From the NCBI GenBank assembly GCA_002733805.1, contig NVXG01000004.1, positions 41,153 through 105,152 on the forward strand: a stretch of 64,000 bases of DNA. Reading direction: 5' to 3'. The position numbers and the translations under genes are program-made. Shown here in pieces: positions 28,707 through 38,913 of this stretch (the stretch's first letter is position 1; each line of letters begins with the position of its first letter). The notes under the pieces were generated by a model. It did no database searches, had not been told where the DNA came from, and worked only from the letters and a program-made list of their open reading frames with translations. The DNA comes from Robiginitomaculum sp. Lineage in GTDB: Bacteria > Pseudomonadota > Alphaproteobacteria > Caulobacterales > Maricaulaceae.

Positions 28707-31700
28707 GGCTCAATCACCAGTTCGGCGATCGGTGTAGCGCCGAACATTTCCGGGGCGTACATCGCCTCAACCCGCGATGGTGGCAGGTTGTAGCGACCCG
28801 GCGTATTCAGGCGAACGGTGTATTCCACCGAAAAATCACCAGCCGGCACAAAGCGGTAATAGCTGCGCCACGCTTCGAATTTCTGTTCGGTAAAGATCGG
28901 CCAGGCTGAACCGCTGGAGCGATTTTGCGACAGACGATTGGAACTGGTTTGCAGTCCTCCGCCCAATATGGTCGCACCAGCCGGTACAGGATCGTCAATG
29001 ACCACCCATGTCATGTCGGAATTAGCATGAACTTCCAGACGAATTTTCATGACATCTCCTACGTGCCAGCTATTCGCTTGGGCTTGCTCAACGGCTTCAA
29101 TGGTTCGGGTGATCCGGTATCCAGCCGACAGAGGTTGTTTTAGGGGAACGGCTGCTTTGGCCGTTACAAAAACCCATGGCGTACCATTGCCTTGGTGGGT
29201 GATATCCAGCGTTCCCGCACCATCATTCCAGTCAAATTCTGTCGGAGCCGGATTTTGATCGCCTTTCCAGATAGTGCTGCGGGTTTGGCTGTCATACTGG
29301 ATGCGCGTGCGTCCGGTGACGGTTTCTTTTTCGAAACGATCTGAGAATTTTCGCATGGCAAGCATGCCCCAAGCATTGGCTGTCGTGGTTTGCCAGCGAC
29401 CCCATTTTTGTCGCCCTAACAAGCCCAATGACAACCGCGGCGCATCGTCTTGCCAGTCGGATTGCTGGTAGGTCGAGAGCAAAGTGCGGGCCGCATTGGC
29501 ATCAATGGTTTCCATCAACCAATACAGCCGGTCACTGTTTTCGGTTGAGAAATTGATACGCGTTCCGGTTAGGTCGAGTCGCACCCGCAATTGGCCTTGG
29601 GCCTTGCGCAATTTGTTGTCGCGATCAACAATACTGTTCACGTGCTGCAAAATACCGATCCAGTCGAGCAAGGCCGAAGTCGGCAATAATTGCGCCGAGA
29701 ATTCAAGGCTGGTCAGACTTTGCGGATCGGCTTGGCCATAACGAGCCAAGGCATTGATGGCCGATAGCTTGCGATAGGTCAGATCAGAAGTTTGCAAAGC
29801 CGAGCGGCGGGTTAAACGTCCTTCAACAAAGGCAGTAAGTCCGCCCAGCAACTGCTGTTTGACCGCAGGGTCAAATTGCCAGCCAGCCTCTTCGGCGATT
29901 TTTAAGGCGTAGGCGGTCAGAGTATCGCTTCCTTGTAACCGATCTGAAACGAAGTATTTGAGCAAACCATCGGAGTCGATGAAGGCCGGGGTAGCCGCCA
30001 TCAGAGCTTGCCAACGATCGCTGTCGTTCAAGGCAATCGCCACGGATGTGCGTTGCTCATAACAGCTATAGGGATAGGCCTGCATATAAGCATCGACCCC
30101 GGCAAACCCATCAGCCAACCTGGATTGTAAACGTATATCCAGACCACCGCGCCCGGGCAGGGCATCAACTGGCCGTGAAACCGGCCATGATTGAGGCTGG
30201 TTAAGCCGCGCAATGGTTGATTGCATGACCGTTACCGGCAGGGCCGGGATAATGGTTTGCGAGACTTTTAAGCTGTCAGAAGGTTGATCGTTTCCAGCTA
30301 CGGTCACGCTAATTTGCCAATCAACTTTGGTTTGATCAAACGGGATCAGAACTTGCCAACGGGCTTCACTGGCTTCGCCAGCCGCCAGTGTGAGCGTAAT
30401 GGGTTCTAAGGTGCGCCCAATACTGTTCTGGGCCTCCACAATGACGTTTTGGGCCGTGTTGGTGGTGTTGCGAACTGTAAAGGCGGCAGAAAACAAATCG
30501 TTCTCACGAATCAAAGGCGGCAAAGCCGAAATTAGTTGCAAGTCCTGAGTTACGGTAAAGCGGGATTTGCCAAATCCAAATTTTTCGACGCCGCCATTGG
30601 CTACGGCCACCACTTCAAATGCGGTGAGCGAGTCATTGATCGGCACGTCAATGACCGCTTCCCCATTGGCATCCAACTTCACAGTGCCTTTCCAGATCAA
30701 CAGCGTGTCAAAACTTTCACGAGGCTTTGAGCCACCCGGTTGTACGGCCATAGATTTGGCTTCCATCATCATCGCATCCGCTTCGCCGCCGCCGCCGGGT
30801 GCGACCGCTTTGCGTCCAAAATGACGCTTGCCAATGACTTGCATTTGCGCGGTTGAAGTAAACACCTGCAAGCCTCGCGTTTTCATCAGGGCAGCCAGCA
30901 CGTTCGAGCTGGTATTCGGAGCCATTTGCAACAATCCGGCATCAACAACGGCCAAGGTGATCTGGCTGTTGTCGGGTAGAGCATTGCCGTCTGCCGCTTT
31001 GACTTTGACCGTTACTTTGGCAATGCCGCGAATTTGATAGCTGTCCTGATCGGTGGATACGTCCACATTCAAGCGAAATGCCTTGTGGCCAACTTTGATA
31101 TTGGTCAGGCCGAGGCGAAACGCCGGCTTACTTAAATCGATCAAGCCGGTCGGGCGCCCTCCATCGCGGGAAAACCATGGAATATCGTATTCCCTAGCCA
31201 TGTCGGCCATCCAAGTTCGAATTTTACCAACCCGACCGCGCACCGCCAGCACTGATACATAAATGTTGGGCGCATAAGTGCCTTTGATCGGCACATTGAT
31301 TACCGGATTGCGCCCGGAAATTTTGGTGACAAAGGTATCAATGACCCCTTCGCGTTCTATGGAGACCAGCGCCGTAGCTGAACGAAATGGACTGCGAACT
31401 TGGATGCGGGCCGTATCGCCATCTTCCATTTCAACATTTTCGACCAGCAAATCCATGCGGTCACCCTGTTGCTGGTCAAACCACCAATCGTCTTCGCCGA
31501 CCAGCCAGATTGAGCTGGTAGTAATGGTTTGGTTGCCGTCTTTATCGAGGGCCGTGGCACGCAAGATCACTTCGCCGGAAATGCCGGGTTTCAATTTACA
31601 GCGCAATCGACCATTTTTATCAGTTTTGCCAGCGCAGTTTGCATCCAGTTTGGTGACGTGACGCTCGTTTTCATAGGCGTAATAACCACCGATCATTCGC

Positions 31701-34396
31701 TTGCGCCAAGACAGGTTTTTTTGGCGATACAATTCGACCGCAATCGTTTGGCCAATAATGGGTTTTTCATCCACATCAATGGCCAAGACCTGAAATTTAA
31801 GGTCAGAATCACTGGCCGCCCAACCCTCGGTTTTAATGCCCAGCGCCACAGCGGCAGGCCATAGCCGAAAGCGGGTGGAGCGGGTCAGGATTTCGCCGTT
31901 TGCATCCTTGTATTCCAGTTCAGCCGACAAAGAATGCCGGCGTTTGATCTGCGGTAAATCGGTAATTATGATGTTGGTTGAACCATTGGCATTCAAAATG
32001 GCTTTTTGGTCATCGGCATAGGTTGGTTCCTTGTCGCCGATCTGCTCGCCGCGTTTGAAAATGCCTTCAGTGATACTTTGATAGCCAAAAGAAAATTCGG
32101 ACCAATTTTCAAACCCTTGCCAATCAGTGCCCAAGTCGCTGATCAGCCGCACTGGTTGACCCGAAGCGCCGCCGCCAGCTAGGTAGCGCACCATGGCTTT
32201 GATTTCGATTTGAGAGGGGCTGACCATGGGCTGATCGGGTCCGGTCAAAAACGCCTGCATGGTGGGCACTTTGAATTCCTCAATCCGAAAGCGGCCCGAG
32301 GTCACGTTCAGATCGTTTTTACCCAAAATCGAAACTTCATAACTGCCGAGACGGGCATCTTTGGGGATTTTCCATTGGCTCTGCGCTCGGCCAGAAGCAT
32401 CAAATTCGATGGGGAACGAGAAGTCCTGTCCCGATCCCATATGGATGAATTGCAATTTTGTGTCTTGCGGGGATGGACTGAGCAGTTCCAGTCCATTGCT
32501 ATTGGTTCGGCGCAAAAAGTGTTTCATGGACACGGTTTCGCCGGCCCGGAACAAGGATCGATCCAGCACGGAATGAGCCAAGAGACGGCTGCCTTCATAT
32601 CCGGTATCAATTCCGAATTCCCAAGGCTGCAAGCCTTTATTCCATTCGGTCCGCGTGAAGCTAAAATCGTCGCCTTTTTGTGCGGTGACAATCAACGGCG
32701 GATGATCTTCGCCATAGCATGAGGCCCAGCTTGCGGCAGATGGCAGTTCATTTTGCACATGAACCAGTCCATCTTTGTCGGTCTCACCCTGCCACAAGAT
32801 TTGCTTGGAACACTCATTGCCAATGGCAATTTTTGCGTTGGCAACGGGTTGGCCTGAATTGAGCTGAGTCACCCAAATGGCCGAGCGATCAGCCCCCCAC
32901 AAAAAATGTACGGCCATATTGGTTACCAGTGCGCTGGTCGCCACATGATACGTCCGTTGTTTGCCGATCAACGCATCTCCCAAAATCTGACTTTTTAGTT
33001 CAACCACGTAAAAACCGGGGTCGGTCAGCGGTATCCCGATCACTTCCAGCGCCTTATCGCCCAATGCATCAGGCATTTTGAACGATTGCTGATCCTCATC
33101 GGGTCGAAACAAGGAAGGGTGGGGATCGTTCTTGATCTGGGTCCATTTGCCATCTGCTTGTTGAATCTTGCCCCATTTTACCCGCTCAATCCGTTTCATC
33201 CAATTTAGAATTTCAAACGGTTCTTTGGACTGAATGAACTGACCTTGGCGGGCAATGGAAATACTGGTGCCAGGCACCGGCGATTCAACACCGCGTATGG
33301 AGACCGGCAACACACCGCCGGTTTTTTGCTCCAAAATACCAAAGTTGCCTGAAAACTTGATCAAAGGCGGGTATTTGCCAGTGGCAAAATCAAGCGGAAA
33401 TGCAGATTGGTTTTTTAGTGGACGATCAGCATCATCGCGTACGTCAGTCGGTAAGATAATCTGAAAAGAAGTGTCTTCGGCAAATGGTCCTTTGAAGCGG
33501 ACATTTTGTACGCTGCCGCGTTCCCGGTCTGCATCAATGTCTGGTACTGCGATGGTTTGCGCACCCTGTTGCAGGGTGATTTTTCGGGCTTCACCCAATG
33601 CTATTGGCGCAGAAAATTGCACAGATAAATCAGACAGCGGTGAGCAAGGTTCCTTGACCGATGTCCGGCTACAAGTAAACCTAGCCCGAAACTGCGGACG
33701 GATTTTGAAGTTGAAGGTTTGTCGTGTGCTGGTTTTTACGCCGCTGGGTGAAGCAATGCCTTTTTCCCAAACCAAGCGAACTTTGGTGGCTGGCGGCAAT
33801 GTATTGGCGCATTTTGTCCAAATCAGAAATTTGCGCTGGTCCTTGCCTTCGGGAACCGGCAGGACTTGCAGCGGAATTTTTTCAGCCAGACCTTCAACAT
33901 TGCACCAAGCGAGTTGCTGGACACTGGCCGGATCAACTTCGCCATCCAATTGCAATTGAAAATATTGATCTTCGGCAATGCGCGAGTTGCCATCATAGGG
34001 TTGGCTCCATTTAATAGCCGGACCACCGGTATTAAATGAATAGGAAGATTTTCCGGTTACCCGATTGCCCGCCACGTCACGCAGGCCAGAGATTGGCGAA
34101 AAGGTACATTTATTGCCCGATGGCAATTGGGTTTTGAATTCATATACCCAATTTCGGGTATCCACCCAGCGCCCGGTGCCGGGGACCGAACAGCGCGCTT
34201 CAAAGGGACTGTCCTGCCGGGGATCGCCCAATTGTGACATGGGATTGGAAAAACGGACTTTGACCTGTTTGACCTGTTTGGCTTCGCCGGTTGGCGAAAA
34301 GACATCAATGCGGGTTTGGGCCGAAGCCGCTACTGCGCTCAGCACCCAAAGAAATGAAATCAGAAAACCCTTTTGTTGTTTTGTTCCCAAACGCAT
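28703..34396 (-). CDS. Alpha-2-macroglobulin-like protein (1897 aa)
   Basis: A giant periplasmic protease trap with many macroglobulin domains. The thioester motif CYEQ is present with Cys1445 and Gln1448, so the bait-trap chemistry should work. The N-terminus has a signal peptide (LSAVAASAQ) but no lipobox cysteine, unlike E. coli ECAM, so it is probably soluble. It is longer than the about 1,650-residue E. coli form. It lies upstream of and overlaps pbpC by 4 bases, suggesting the trap guards peptidoglycan repair. GGGAGAAAG before the ATG supports the start. Confidence 0.95.
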   Translation of the reverse strand: MRLGTKQQKGFLISFLWVLSAVAASAQTRIDVFSPTGEAKQVKQVKVRFSNPMSQLGDPRQDSPFEARCSVPGTGRWVDTRNWVYEFKTQLPSGNKCTFSPISGLRDVAGNRVTGKSSYSFNTGGPAIKWSQPYDGNSRIAEDQYFQLQLDGEVDPASVQQLAWCNVEGLAEKIPLQVLPVPEGKDQRKFLIWTKCANTLPPATKVRLVWEKGIASPSGVKTSTRQTFNFKIRPQFRARFTCSRTSVKEPCSPLSDLSVQFSAPIALGEARKITLQQGAQTIAVPDIDADRERGSVQNVRFKGPFAEDTSFQIILPTDVRDDADRPLKNQSAFPLDFATGKYPPLIKFSGNFGILEQKTGGVLPVSIRGVESPVPGTSISIARQGQFIQSKEPFEILNWMKRIERVKWGKIQQADGKWTQIKNDPHPSLFRPDEDQQSFKMPDALGDKALEVIGIPLTDPGFYVVELKSQILGDALIGKQRTYHVATSALVTNMAVHFLWGADRSAIWVTQLNSGQPVANAKIAIGNECSKQILWQGETDKDGLVHVQNELPSAASWASCYGEDHPPLIVTAQKGDDFSFTRTEWNKGLQPWEFGIDTGYEGSRLLAHSVLDRSLFRAGETVSMKHFLRRTNSNGLELLSPSPQDTKLQFIHMGSGQDFSFPIEFDASGRAQSQWKIPKDARLGSYEVSILGKNDLNVTSGRFRIEEFKVPTMQAFLTGPDQPMVSPSQIEIKAMVRYLAGGGASGQPVRLISDLGTDWQGFENWSEFSFGYQSITEGIFKRGEQIGDKEPTYADDQKAILNANGSTNIIITDLPQIKRRHSLSAELEYKDANGEILTRSTRFRLWPAAVALGIKTEGWAASDSDLKFQVLAIDVDEKPIIGQTIAVELYRQKNLSWRKRMIGGYYAYENERHVTKLDANCAGKTDKNGRLRCKLKPGISGEVILRATALDKDGNQTITTSSIWLVGEDDWWFDQQQGDRMDLLVENVEMEDGDTARIQVRSPFRSATALVSIEREGVIDTFVTKISGRNPVINVPIKGTYAPNIYVSVLAVRGRVGKIRTWMADMAREYDIPWFSRDGGRPTGLIDLSKPAFRLGLTNIKVGHKAFRLNVDVSTDQDSYQIRGIAKVTVKVKAADGNALPDNSQITLAVVDAGLLQMAPNTSSNVLAALMKTRGLQVFTSTAQMQVIGKRHFGRKAVAPGGGGEADAMMMEAKSMAVQPGGSKPRESFDTLLIWKGTVKLDANGEAVIDVPINDSLTAFEVVAVANGGVEKFGFGKSRFTVTQDLQLISALPPLIRENDLFSAAFTVRNTTNTAQNVIVEAQNSIGRTLEPITLTLAAGEASEARWQVLIPFDQTKVDWQISVTVAGNDQPSDSLKVSQTIIPALPVTVMQSTIARLNQPQSWPVSRPVDALPGRGGLDIRLQSRLADGFAGVDAYMQAYPYSCYEQRTSVAIALNDSDRWQALMAATPAFIDSDGLLKYFVSDRLQGSDTLTAYALKIAEEAGWQFDPAVKQQLLGGLTAFVEGRLTRRSALQTSDLTYRKLSAINALARYGQADPQSLTSLEFSAQLLPTSALLDWIGILQHVNSIVDRDNKLRKAQGQLRVRLDLTGTRINFSTENSDRLYWLMETIDANAARTLLSTYQQSDWQDDAPRLSLGLLGRQKWGRWQTTTANAWGMLAMRKFSDRFEKETVTGRTRIQYDSQTRSTIWKGDQNPAPTEFDWNDGAGTLDITHQGNGTPWVFVTAKAAVPLKQPLSAGYRITRTIEAVEQAQANSWHVGDVMKIRLEVHANSDMTWVVIDDPVPAGATILGGGLQTSSNRLSQNRSSGSAWPIFTEQKFEAWRSYYRFVPAGDFSVEYTVRLNTPGRYNLPPSRVEAMYAPEMFGATPIAELVIEP

Positions 34397-34519
34397 GTCT
34401 TTCTCCCGAATGATTCGATTTCTGCAATGTGCAGTCTATCATTACTTTGGACCTTGGATTGCCGACGTGCCGATTTCGTGGCAGCAATGTGAAAATATTA
34501 AAGCAAAGGGTTTGGGGCC

Positions 34520-35905
34520 ATGGTCGGGTTGATTTCCGAAATTCGTGAAATTGTCGGTGATACCGGCCTGCTGGTTGGCGATGAAGTCACTGGCCGGGCT
34601 GAAAACTGGATGGGGCTAGGCTCCATTTCCGCCCAAGCCATTATCCGGCCAGCTTCTACGGAAGAATTATCCCAGGTCATGGCTGCCTGTTATCGGGCCG
34701 ATCAACCGGTTGTGCCGATGGGCGGTCTGACCGGCTTGGTGCTCGGGACGCAAACCACTGGCAGTGAAGTGGTGATCTCATTGGAACGCATGCGCGAGAT
34801 CGAGACGCTTGACGAGACCGGGGCCACCATGATTGTGCAAGCCGGTGTGGCGTTGCAAAGTGTGCAAGAACGAGCCGAGCAAGCCGGGTTGTGTTTCCCG
34901 CTTGATCTAGGGGCGCGCGGTTCGGCCAATATTGGCGGTTTGATCTCGACCAATGCGGGCGGCAATCAGGTGATCCGCTATGGCATGATGCGCGAACAGG
35001 TATTGGGTCTGGAGGCTGTATTGGCGGATGGTACGATTATCTCGTCAATGAACCGGATGCTGAAAAACAATGCAGGGTACGATCTAAAGCAACTCTTTAT
35101 TGGTTCGGAGGGCACGCTTGGCATTGTTACGCGCGCAGTTTTACGGCTTCGTCCAGCGTTATCCAGTGACAACACAGTGCTGGTTGCCCTGAATAATTTC
35201 GAGAATATCCCAAAATTACTACGTCTGTTTGGCAGCGCACTTGGGGGAACCCTGAACGCGTTTGAAGTGATGTGGCAAAATTATTACCAACTGATTTTGA
35301 ACGGAAATCCAGCCCACAAAGCACCAATGCCAGATCATTTTGCATATTACATCCTGATCGAGGCGGCGGGTGGCGATCAGGAAGCCGATTTGGGCCGCTT
35401 TATGCAAACACTGGAAACGGCGCTGGAACAAGAGCTGATCGAGGATGCGGTATTGGCCAATTCTGGCGAACAGCGTGACGCGCTTTGGGCCATTCGGGAT
35501 GACATCATGACCTTGGTGGTCACCATGCTGCCGATTGCTGCTTTTGACGTTTCACTGCCTATTGCGGATATGGAAAGTTATATCGAACAAGTTGAACAAA
35601 AAATGCACGAAAAATGGGGCGACAGAGCCAAATTGGCGGTGTTTGGTCATTTGGGCGATAGCAATATACATCTGGCCATTGGTACCGGGGTCGAAAATGA
35701 ACTGGATCACGGGGACGCGGAACACGTGGTGTATGATCCGCTTGTGCCGTTTGGCGGCTCAGTTTCGGCGGAACATGGAATTGGTCTGGAGAAAAAGGCC
35801 TGGTTGTCCAGTTCACGCAGCCCGGCAGAAGTCAATTTAATGAAAACGTTGAAACAGGCGCTTGATCCCAAAAACATCCTGAACCCCGGAAAAGTACTGG
35901 ATTGA
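34520..35905 (+). CDS. FAD-linked dehydrogenase, GlcD/D-2-hydroxyacid type (461 aa)
   Basis: An oxidoreductase with an N-terminal FAD-binding PCMH domain (about 35-215). Motifs are PMGGLTGLV, DLGARGSANIGGLISTNAGG and KNNAGYDLKQLFIGSEGTLGIVT. A C-terminal FAD-oxidase domain has GHLGDSNIHLAIG and ends SAEHGIGLEKKAWL with DPKNILNPGKV. These are typical of D-lactate/D-2-hydroxyglutarate dehydrogenases; the substrate cannot be set. It is 10 bases upstream of a second FAD enzyme and the thi genes, likely one operon. Confidence 0.9.
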   Translation: MVGLISEIREIVGDTGLLVGDEVTGRAENWMGLGSISAQAIIRPASTEELSQVMAACYRADQPVVPMGGLTGLVLGTQTTGSEVVISLERMREIETLDETGATMIVQAGVALQSVQERAEQAGLCFPLDLGARGSANIGGLISTNAGGNQVIRYGMMREQVLGLEAVLADGTIISSMNRMLKNNAGYDLKQLFIGSEGTLGIVTRAVLRLRPALSSDNTVLVALNNFENIPKLLRLFGSALGGTLNAFEVMWQNYYQLILNGNPAHKAPMPDHFAYYILIEAAGGDQEADLGRFMQTLETALEQELIEDAVLANSGEQRDALWAIRDDIMTLVVTMLPIAAFDVSLPIADMESYIEQVEQKMHEKWGDRAKLAVFGHLGDSNIHLAIGTGVENELDHGDAEHVVYDPLVPFGGSVSAEHGIGLEKKAWLSSSRSPAEVNLMKTLKQALDPKNILNPGKVLD

Positions 35906-35915
35906 TCTGTTAGGC

Positions 35916-37208
35916 ATGTCCAATTCCATTCTTGGCCGCACCGGCATATCGCAGCAGGTACTCATTATCGGCGGTGGCTTGATCGGAGTGACAACTCTTT
36001 TCGAACTCAGTCGGCGCGGCGTTCCTGCTCTCTTGTTAGAAGCGGGGAGCGAGCTAGCTGGAGAAACCAGTTTTGCCAATGGGGGGATGTTGGCTCCATC
36101 GCATTCAGAACCGTGGAATGGCCCGGGAATATTGGGCCATCTTGTAGCTTCGCTGTTTGATCCAGATGCAGCCGTAAAATTGCGGCTGGGGGCTATTCCC
36201 GGGTTGCTGGGTTGGGGTTTGCAATTTGTTCGCAATGCCGCCCCGCAGAAATTTCAACGTGCGGCACAAGCCAATTATTTGCTGTCGACTTATTCAGCGG
36301 CCCGCACCCGGCAGATCACATTGGACCATGGCTTGCAATATCATCAATCAGATAAAGGTACATTGCGAATTTTTTCCGATCAAAAGGCGATGGATTGGCC
36401 ATTGCAAATGGCCAGAACCTTGGCACTAATGGGTTTAGATTTTGAAGTGGTTAGCCCGGCACAGGCAATTCAAATCGAGCCGCAATTGGCCCATTCGAAT
36501 ATCTCTATTGCCGGTGGATTATATGCAAAAAATGACGGTGTTGGCGATGCTCATTTGTTTACCTGGCAACTGGCGCGCCTCGCCCAAAAGAGTGGCGGCG
36601 AAATCCGCTTGAATACCAAGGTCAACCGGCTGGTGCAGGAAGGCGGCCAAGTGATCGGCGTTGAGACCGATGGCGCAATGATCCGTGGTCCGGTCGTGTT
36701 GGCCGCTGGAATCGCTTCTGTGAAGCTAGCCGCAAGAATTGGTCTGCAATTGCCGATCCAGCCAGCCAAGGGGTATTCGATCAGTGTGGAGGCGGGGGCG
36801 CTGGGTGAAGATCAACCCAAAATACCAATTTTGGACGATGCCATGCATGTGGCGGTCAGTCCGATTGGTAAAATTTTACGGGTTGTGGGCACAGCAGAAT
36901 TCGCTGGAAATGATCTATCTTTACGCAGTCGTCGTTTGGTTAATCTACGCAAAGTTTTCACCCGGATGTATCCGCAATTAAATGAGCAACTGGATTGGGG
37001 TACGGCGCAATCCTGGGCTGGTTTGCGGCCAATGAGCGCCGATGGTGTTGCATTTATTGGAGCAGCTTTGCAGCCCGGACTGTGGCTCAATTGCGGACAT
37101 GGGCATTTGGGGTGGACCATGGCGGCAGGTTCCGCCCAGCTGCTAGTCGATCAAATGCTGGGTACATCACCAGCAATTGAACCCGCTCCATTTCAATGGA
37201 TTCGGTAA
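35916..37208 (+). CDS. DadA/ThiO-like FAD-dependent amino-acid oxidoreductase (430 aa)
   Basis: A DAO-fold flavoprotein with the dinucleotide motif VLIIGGGLIGVTTLFELSRRG (shown here in part) and SFANGGMLAPSHSEPWNGPG. It ends with the FAD-closing block GLRPMSADGVAFIGAA and GHGHLGWTMAAGSAQLL. Length and the SEPW region fit D-amino-acid dehydrogenase (DadA). Its place directly before thiS and thiG is where glycine oxidase ThiO, which makes dehydroglycine for the thiazole ring, normally sits. So either a DadA-like enzyme took the ThiO job or the neighbourhood is coincidental. Confidence 0.8.
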   Translation: MSNSILGRTGISQQVLIIGGGLIGVTTLFELSRRGVPALLLEAGSELAGETSFANGGMLAPSHSEPWNGPGILGHLVASLFDPDAAVKLRLGAIPGLLGWGLQFVRNAAPQKFQRAAQANYLLSTYSAARTRQITLDHGLQYHQSDKGTLRIFSDQKAMDWPLQMARTLALMGLDFEVVSPAQAIQIEPQLAHSNISIAGGLYAKNDGVGDAHLFTWQLARLAQKSGGEIRLNTKVNRLVQEGGQVIGVETDGAMIRGPVVLAAGIASVKLAARIGLQLPIQPAKGYSISVEAGALGEDQPKIPILDDAMHVAVSPIGKILRVVGTAEFAGNDLSLRSRRLVNLRKVFTRMYPQLNEQLDWGTAQSWAGLRPMSADGVAFIGAALQPGLWLNCGHGHLGWTMAAGSAQLLVDQMLGTSPAIEPAPFQWIR

Positions 37209-37290
37209 TTTTCCATTGGGGCAGCAATCAGGCTTTACCCGACTGTATGTTGGTGCAATTGTCTGCACAGTAGCGGAAACGGACGCACGA

Positions 37291-37497
37291 ATGACCATTG
37301 AAATTTCGATAAACGGAGAGGACCGACAATTGGACGGAGCGCCTTCGATTGCCGATATGTTGATCGGATTGCAGCTAAATCCAGACAAAGTAGCGGTTGA
37401 GTGCAATCTGGAGATTGTACCGCATTCCCTTTTTGCACAAACTGTGTTGCAAAGCGGGGACAGGCTGGAAATCGTCCGATTCATTGGTGGCGGATAA
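37291..37497 (+). CDS. thiS: Sulfur carrier protein ThiS (68 aa)
   Basis: A small ubiquitin-fold protein that carries sulfur as a C-terminal thiocarboxylate to ThiG. Residues [14 protein letters not shown] start the beta-grasp fold, and the last residues IGGG hold the Gly-Gly tail that is adenylated by ThiF. A longer in-frame reading from 37177 overlaps the oxidoreductase and is not needed. It ends 16 bases before thiG. thiF/thiE/thiC are not in the window. Confidence 0.93.
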   Translation: MTIEISINGEDRQLDGAPSIADMLIGLQLNPDKVAVECNLEIVPHSLFAQTVLQSGDRLEIVRFIGGG

Positions 37498-37513
37498 GGC
37501 CACGGAGATTGAA

Positions 37514-38287
37514 ATGCAAGATCAGAACTTGACCATTGCCGGCCGGGAATTCTCATCGCGGCTGATTATTGGAACTGGGAAATACAAAGATTACCAGCAA
37601 AATGCCGATGCGTTGGCGGCATCTGGTGCTGAAATTGTCACGGTGGCCATGCGCCGGGTAAATCTGTCCAACCCAAATGAACCGATGTTGGTCGATTTTA
37701 TTGACCCGAAGAAAACCGTATTCCTGCCTAACACTGCGGGTTGTTTTACCGGCGAGGACGCGGTGCGGACTTTACGTCTGGCCCGCGAAGCCGGTGGCTG
37801 GTCGCTGGTCAAGCTGGAGGTGCTCTCCGATCCAAAGCACCTGTACCCGGATATGATCGAGACCATGCGCGCCGCAAAAATGCTGATCGATGATGGCTTT
37901 GATGTGATGGTCTATTGTTCGGATGATCCGGTGTTCGCCCGTAAATTGGAAGATTTGGGTTGTGTGGCCATCATGCCATTGGGCGCGCCGATTGGCTCTG
38001 GTCTGGGCATCCAGAATAAAGTCAATATCCGGCTGATTGTCGAACAAACCAAAGTGCCGGTGATTGTTGATGCCGGTGTGGGGACCGCATCAGAAGCCGC
38101 CGAGGCGATGGAATTAGGCTGTGATGCGGTGATTACCAACACGGCGATTGCCGAGGCAAAGGATCCGGTCCGTATGGCCCGTGCCATGAAACACGCTGTT
38201 ATTGCGGGGCGAGAGGCGTATTTGGCCGGCCGGATGCCCAAAAAACGCTTTGCCGATCCGTCTAGCCCGTTGGCGGGTTTGATTTAA
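37514..38287 (+). CDS. thiG: Thiazole synthase ThiG (257 aa)
   Basis: Condenses DXP, dehydroglycine and ThiS-thiocarboxylate into the thiamine thiazole. Motifs are [19 protein letters not shown] and [17 protein letters not shown], with the imine-forming Lys100. [12 protein letters not shown] and [20 protein letters not shown] bind phosphate. The ATG at 37514 with GGAG upstream is chosen over an upstream in-frame start at 37397 that lies inside thiS. The stop overlaps the convergent YceI gene: both stops share the TTAA at 38284-38287. Confidence 0.97.
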   Translation: MQDQNLTIAGREFSSRLIIGTGKYKDYQQNADALAASGAEIVTVAMRRVNLSNPNEPMLVDFIDPKKTVFLPNTAGCFTGEDAVRTLRLAREAGGWSLVKLEVLSDPKHLYPDMIETMRAAKMLIDDGFDVMVYCSDDPVFARKLEDLGCVAIMPLGAPIGSGLGIQNKVNIRLIVEQTKVPVIVDAGVGTASEAAEAMELGCDAVITNTAIAEAKDPVRMARAMKHAVIAGREAYLAGRMPKKRFADPSSPLAGLI

Positions 38288-38913
38288 GGCTCACTCTCGC
38301 CCTCAAATATCAGTAAAAATCCAATGGCAGATACGGGCGTAATGGACGGTAAACCGGCCAATTCTTGCAATTTAGCCAATCCTGCACCAAAGTTCAGATC
38401 ATCTGCTACAACCGAAATCGGGGTGGCGCTTTGTACCATGACACGCTTGGTTGAGAGCCGTGTGATCAGAAAATTGACCTCATAGCTGACCTTAAGTCCA
38501 TGCAAAGCCAATTCTACCGGCGCATTGGCACTGAGCATTTGGCCGATCATCAGGCCTTCAAACTGCTGTAAATCAATGTTGGCGCTGACCGTGGCCATTG
38601 GCCAGTCTTCTGTTTTGAGCAGGAATTTTCGCATGCGCTCATTGCGGATGGGAATGCCGGTGTCGATACTGGCTAGATCAATGGATAGTTCGATGTTTCC
38701 ATCTTGGTCAACCGTTCCATTACCCAGTGCAAGCGAAAAACTTTCGCCGATCTGTTCTGCCTTGATTGCAAATATCTGCACCTGTGAGGCTGTGATATCC
38801 AACTGCCAGCTTGAAGGTGCTGCCGTGGGGGCCGAGGCCGGATTGCATGCGGCAATGAGCAGGGCCGCAAGCAGTGCGGCGGGAAGGCGCAGCAGGGGGG
38901 TGAACTGCCTCAT
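38284..38913 (-). CDS. YceI-family lipoprotein (209 aa)
   Basis: A periplasmic isoprenoid/lipid-binding fold of the YceI family, anchored as a lipoprotein. The signal peptide ends in LLIAAC with Cys23. [33 protein letters not shown] and [13 protein letters not shown] are the usual beta-barrel blocks. It overlaps the dsbA-like gene by 4 bases (ATGA), so the pair is translated together. The ligand is unknown. Confidence 0.9.
   Translation of the reverse strand: MRQFTPLLRLPAALLAALLIAACNPASAPTAAPSSWQLDITASQVQIFAIKAEQIGESFSLALGNGTVDQDGNIELSIDLASIDTGIPIRNERMRKFLLKTEDWPMATVSANIDLQQFEGLMIGQMLSANAPVELALHGLKVSYEVNFLITRLSTKRVMVQSATPISVVADDLNFGAGLAKLQELAGLPSITPVSAIGFLLIFEGESEP

Noticed and set aside
37209..37290. 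TPP riboswitch before thiS-thiG
   Set aside because: No CTGAGA thi-box motif in this gap or before the upstream FAD gene at 34397-34519.
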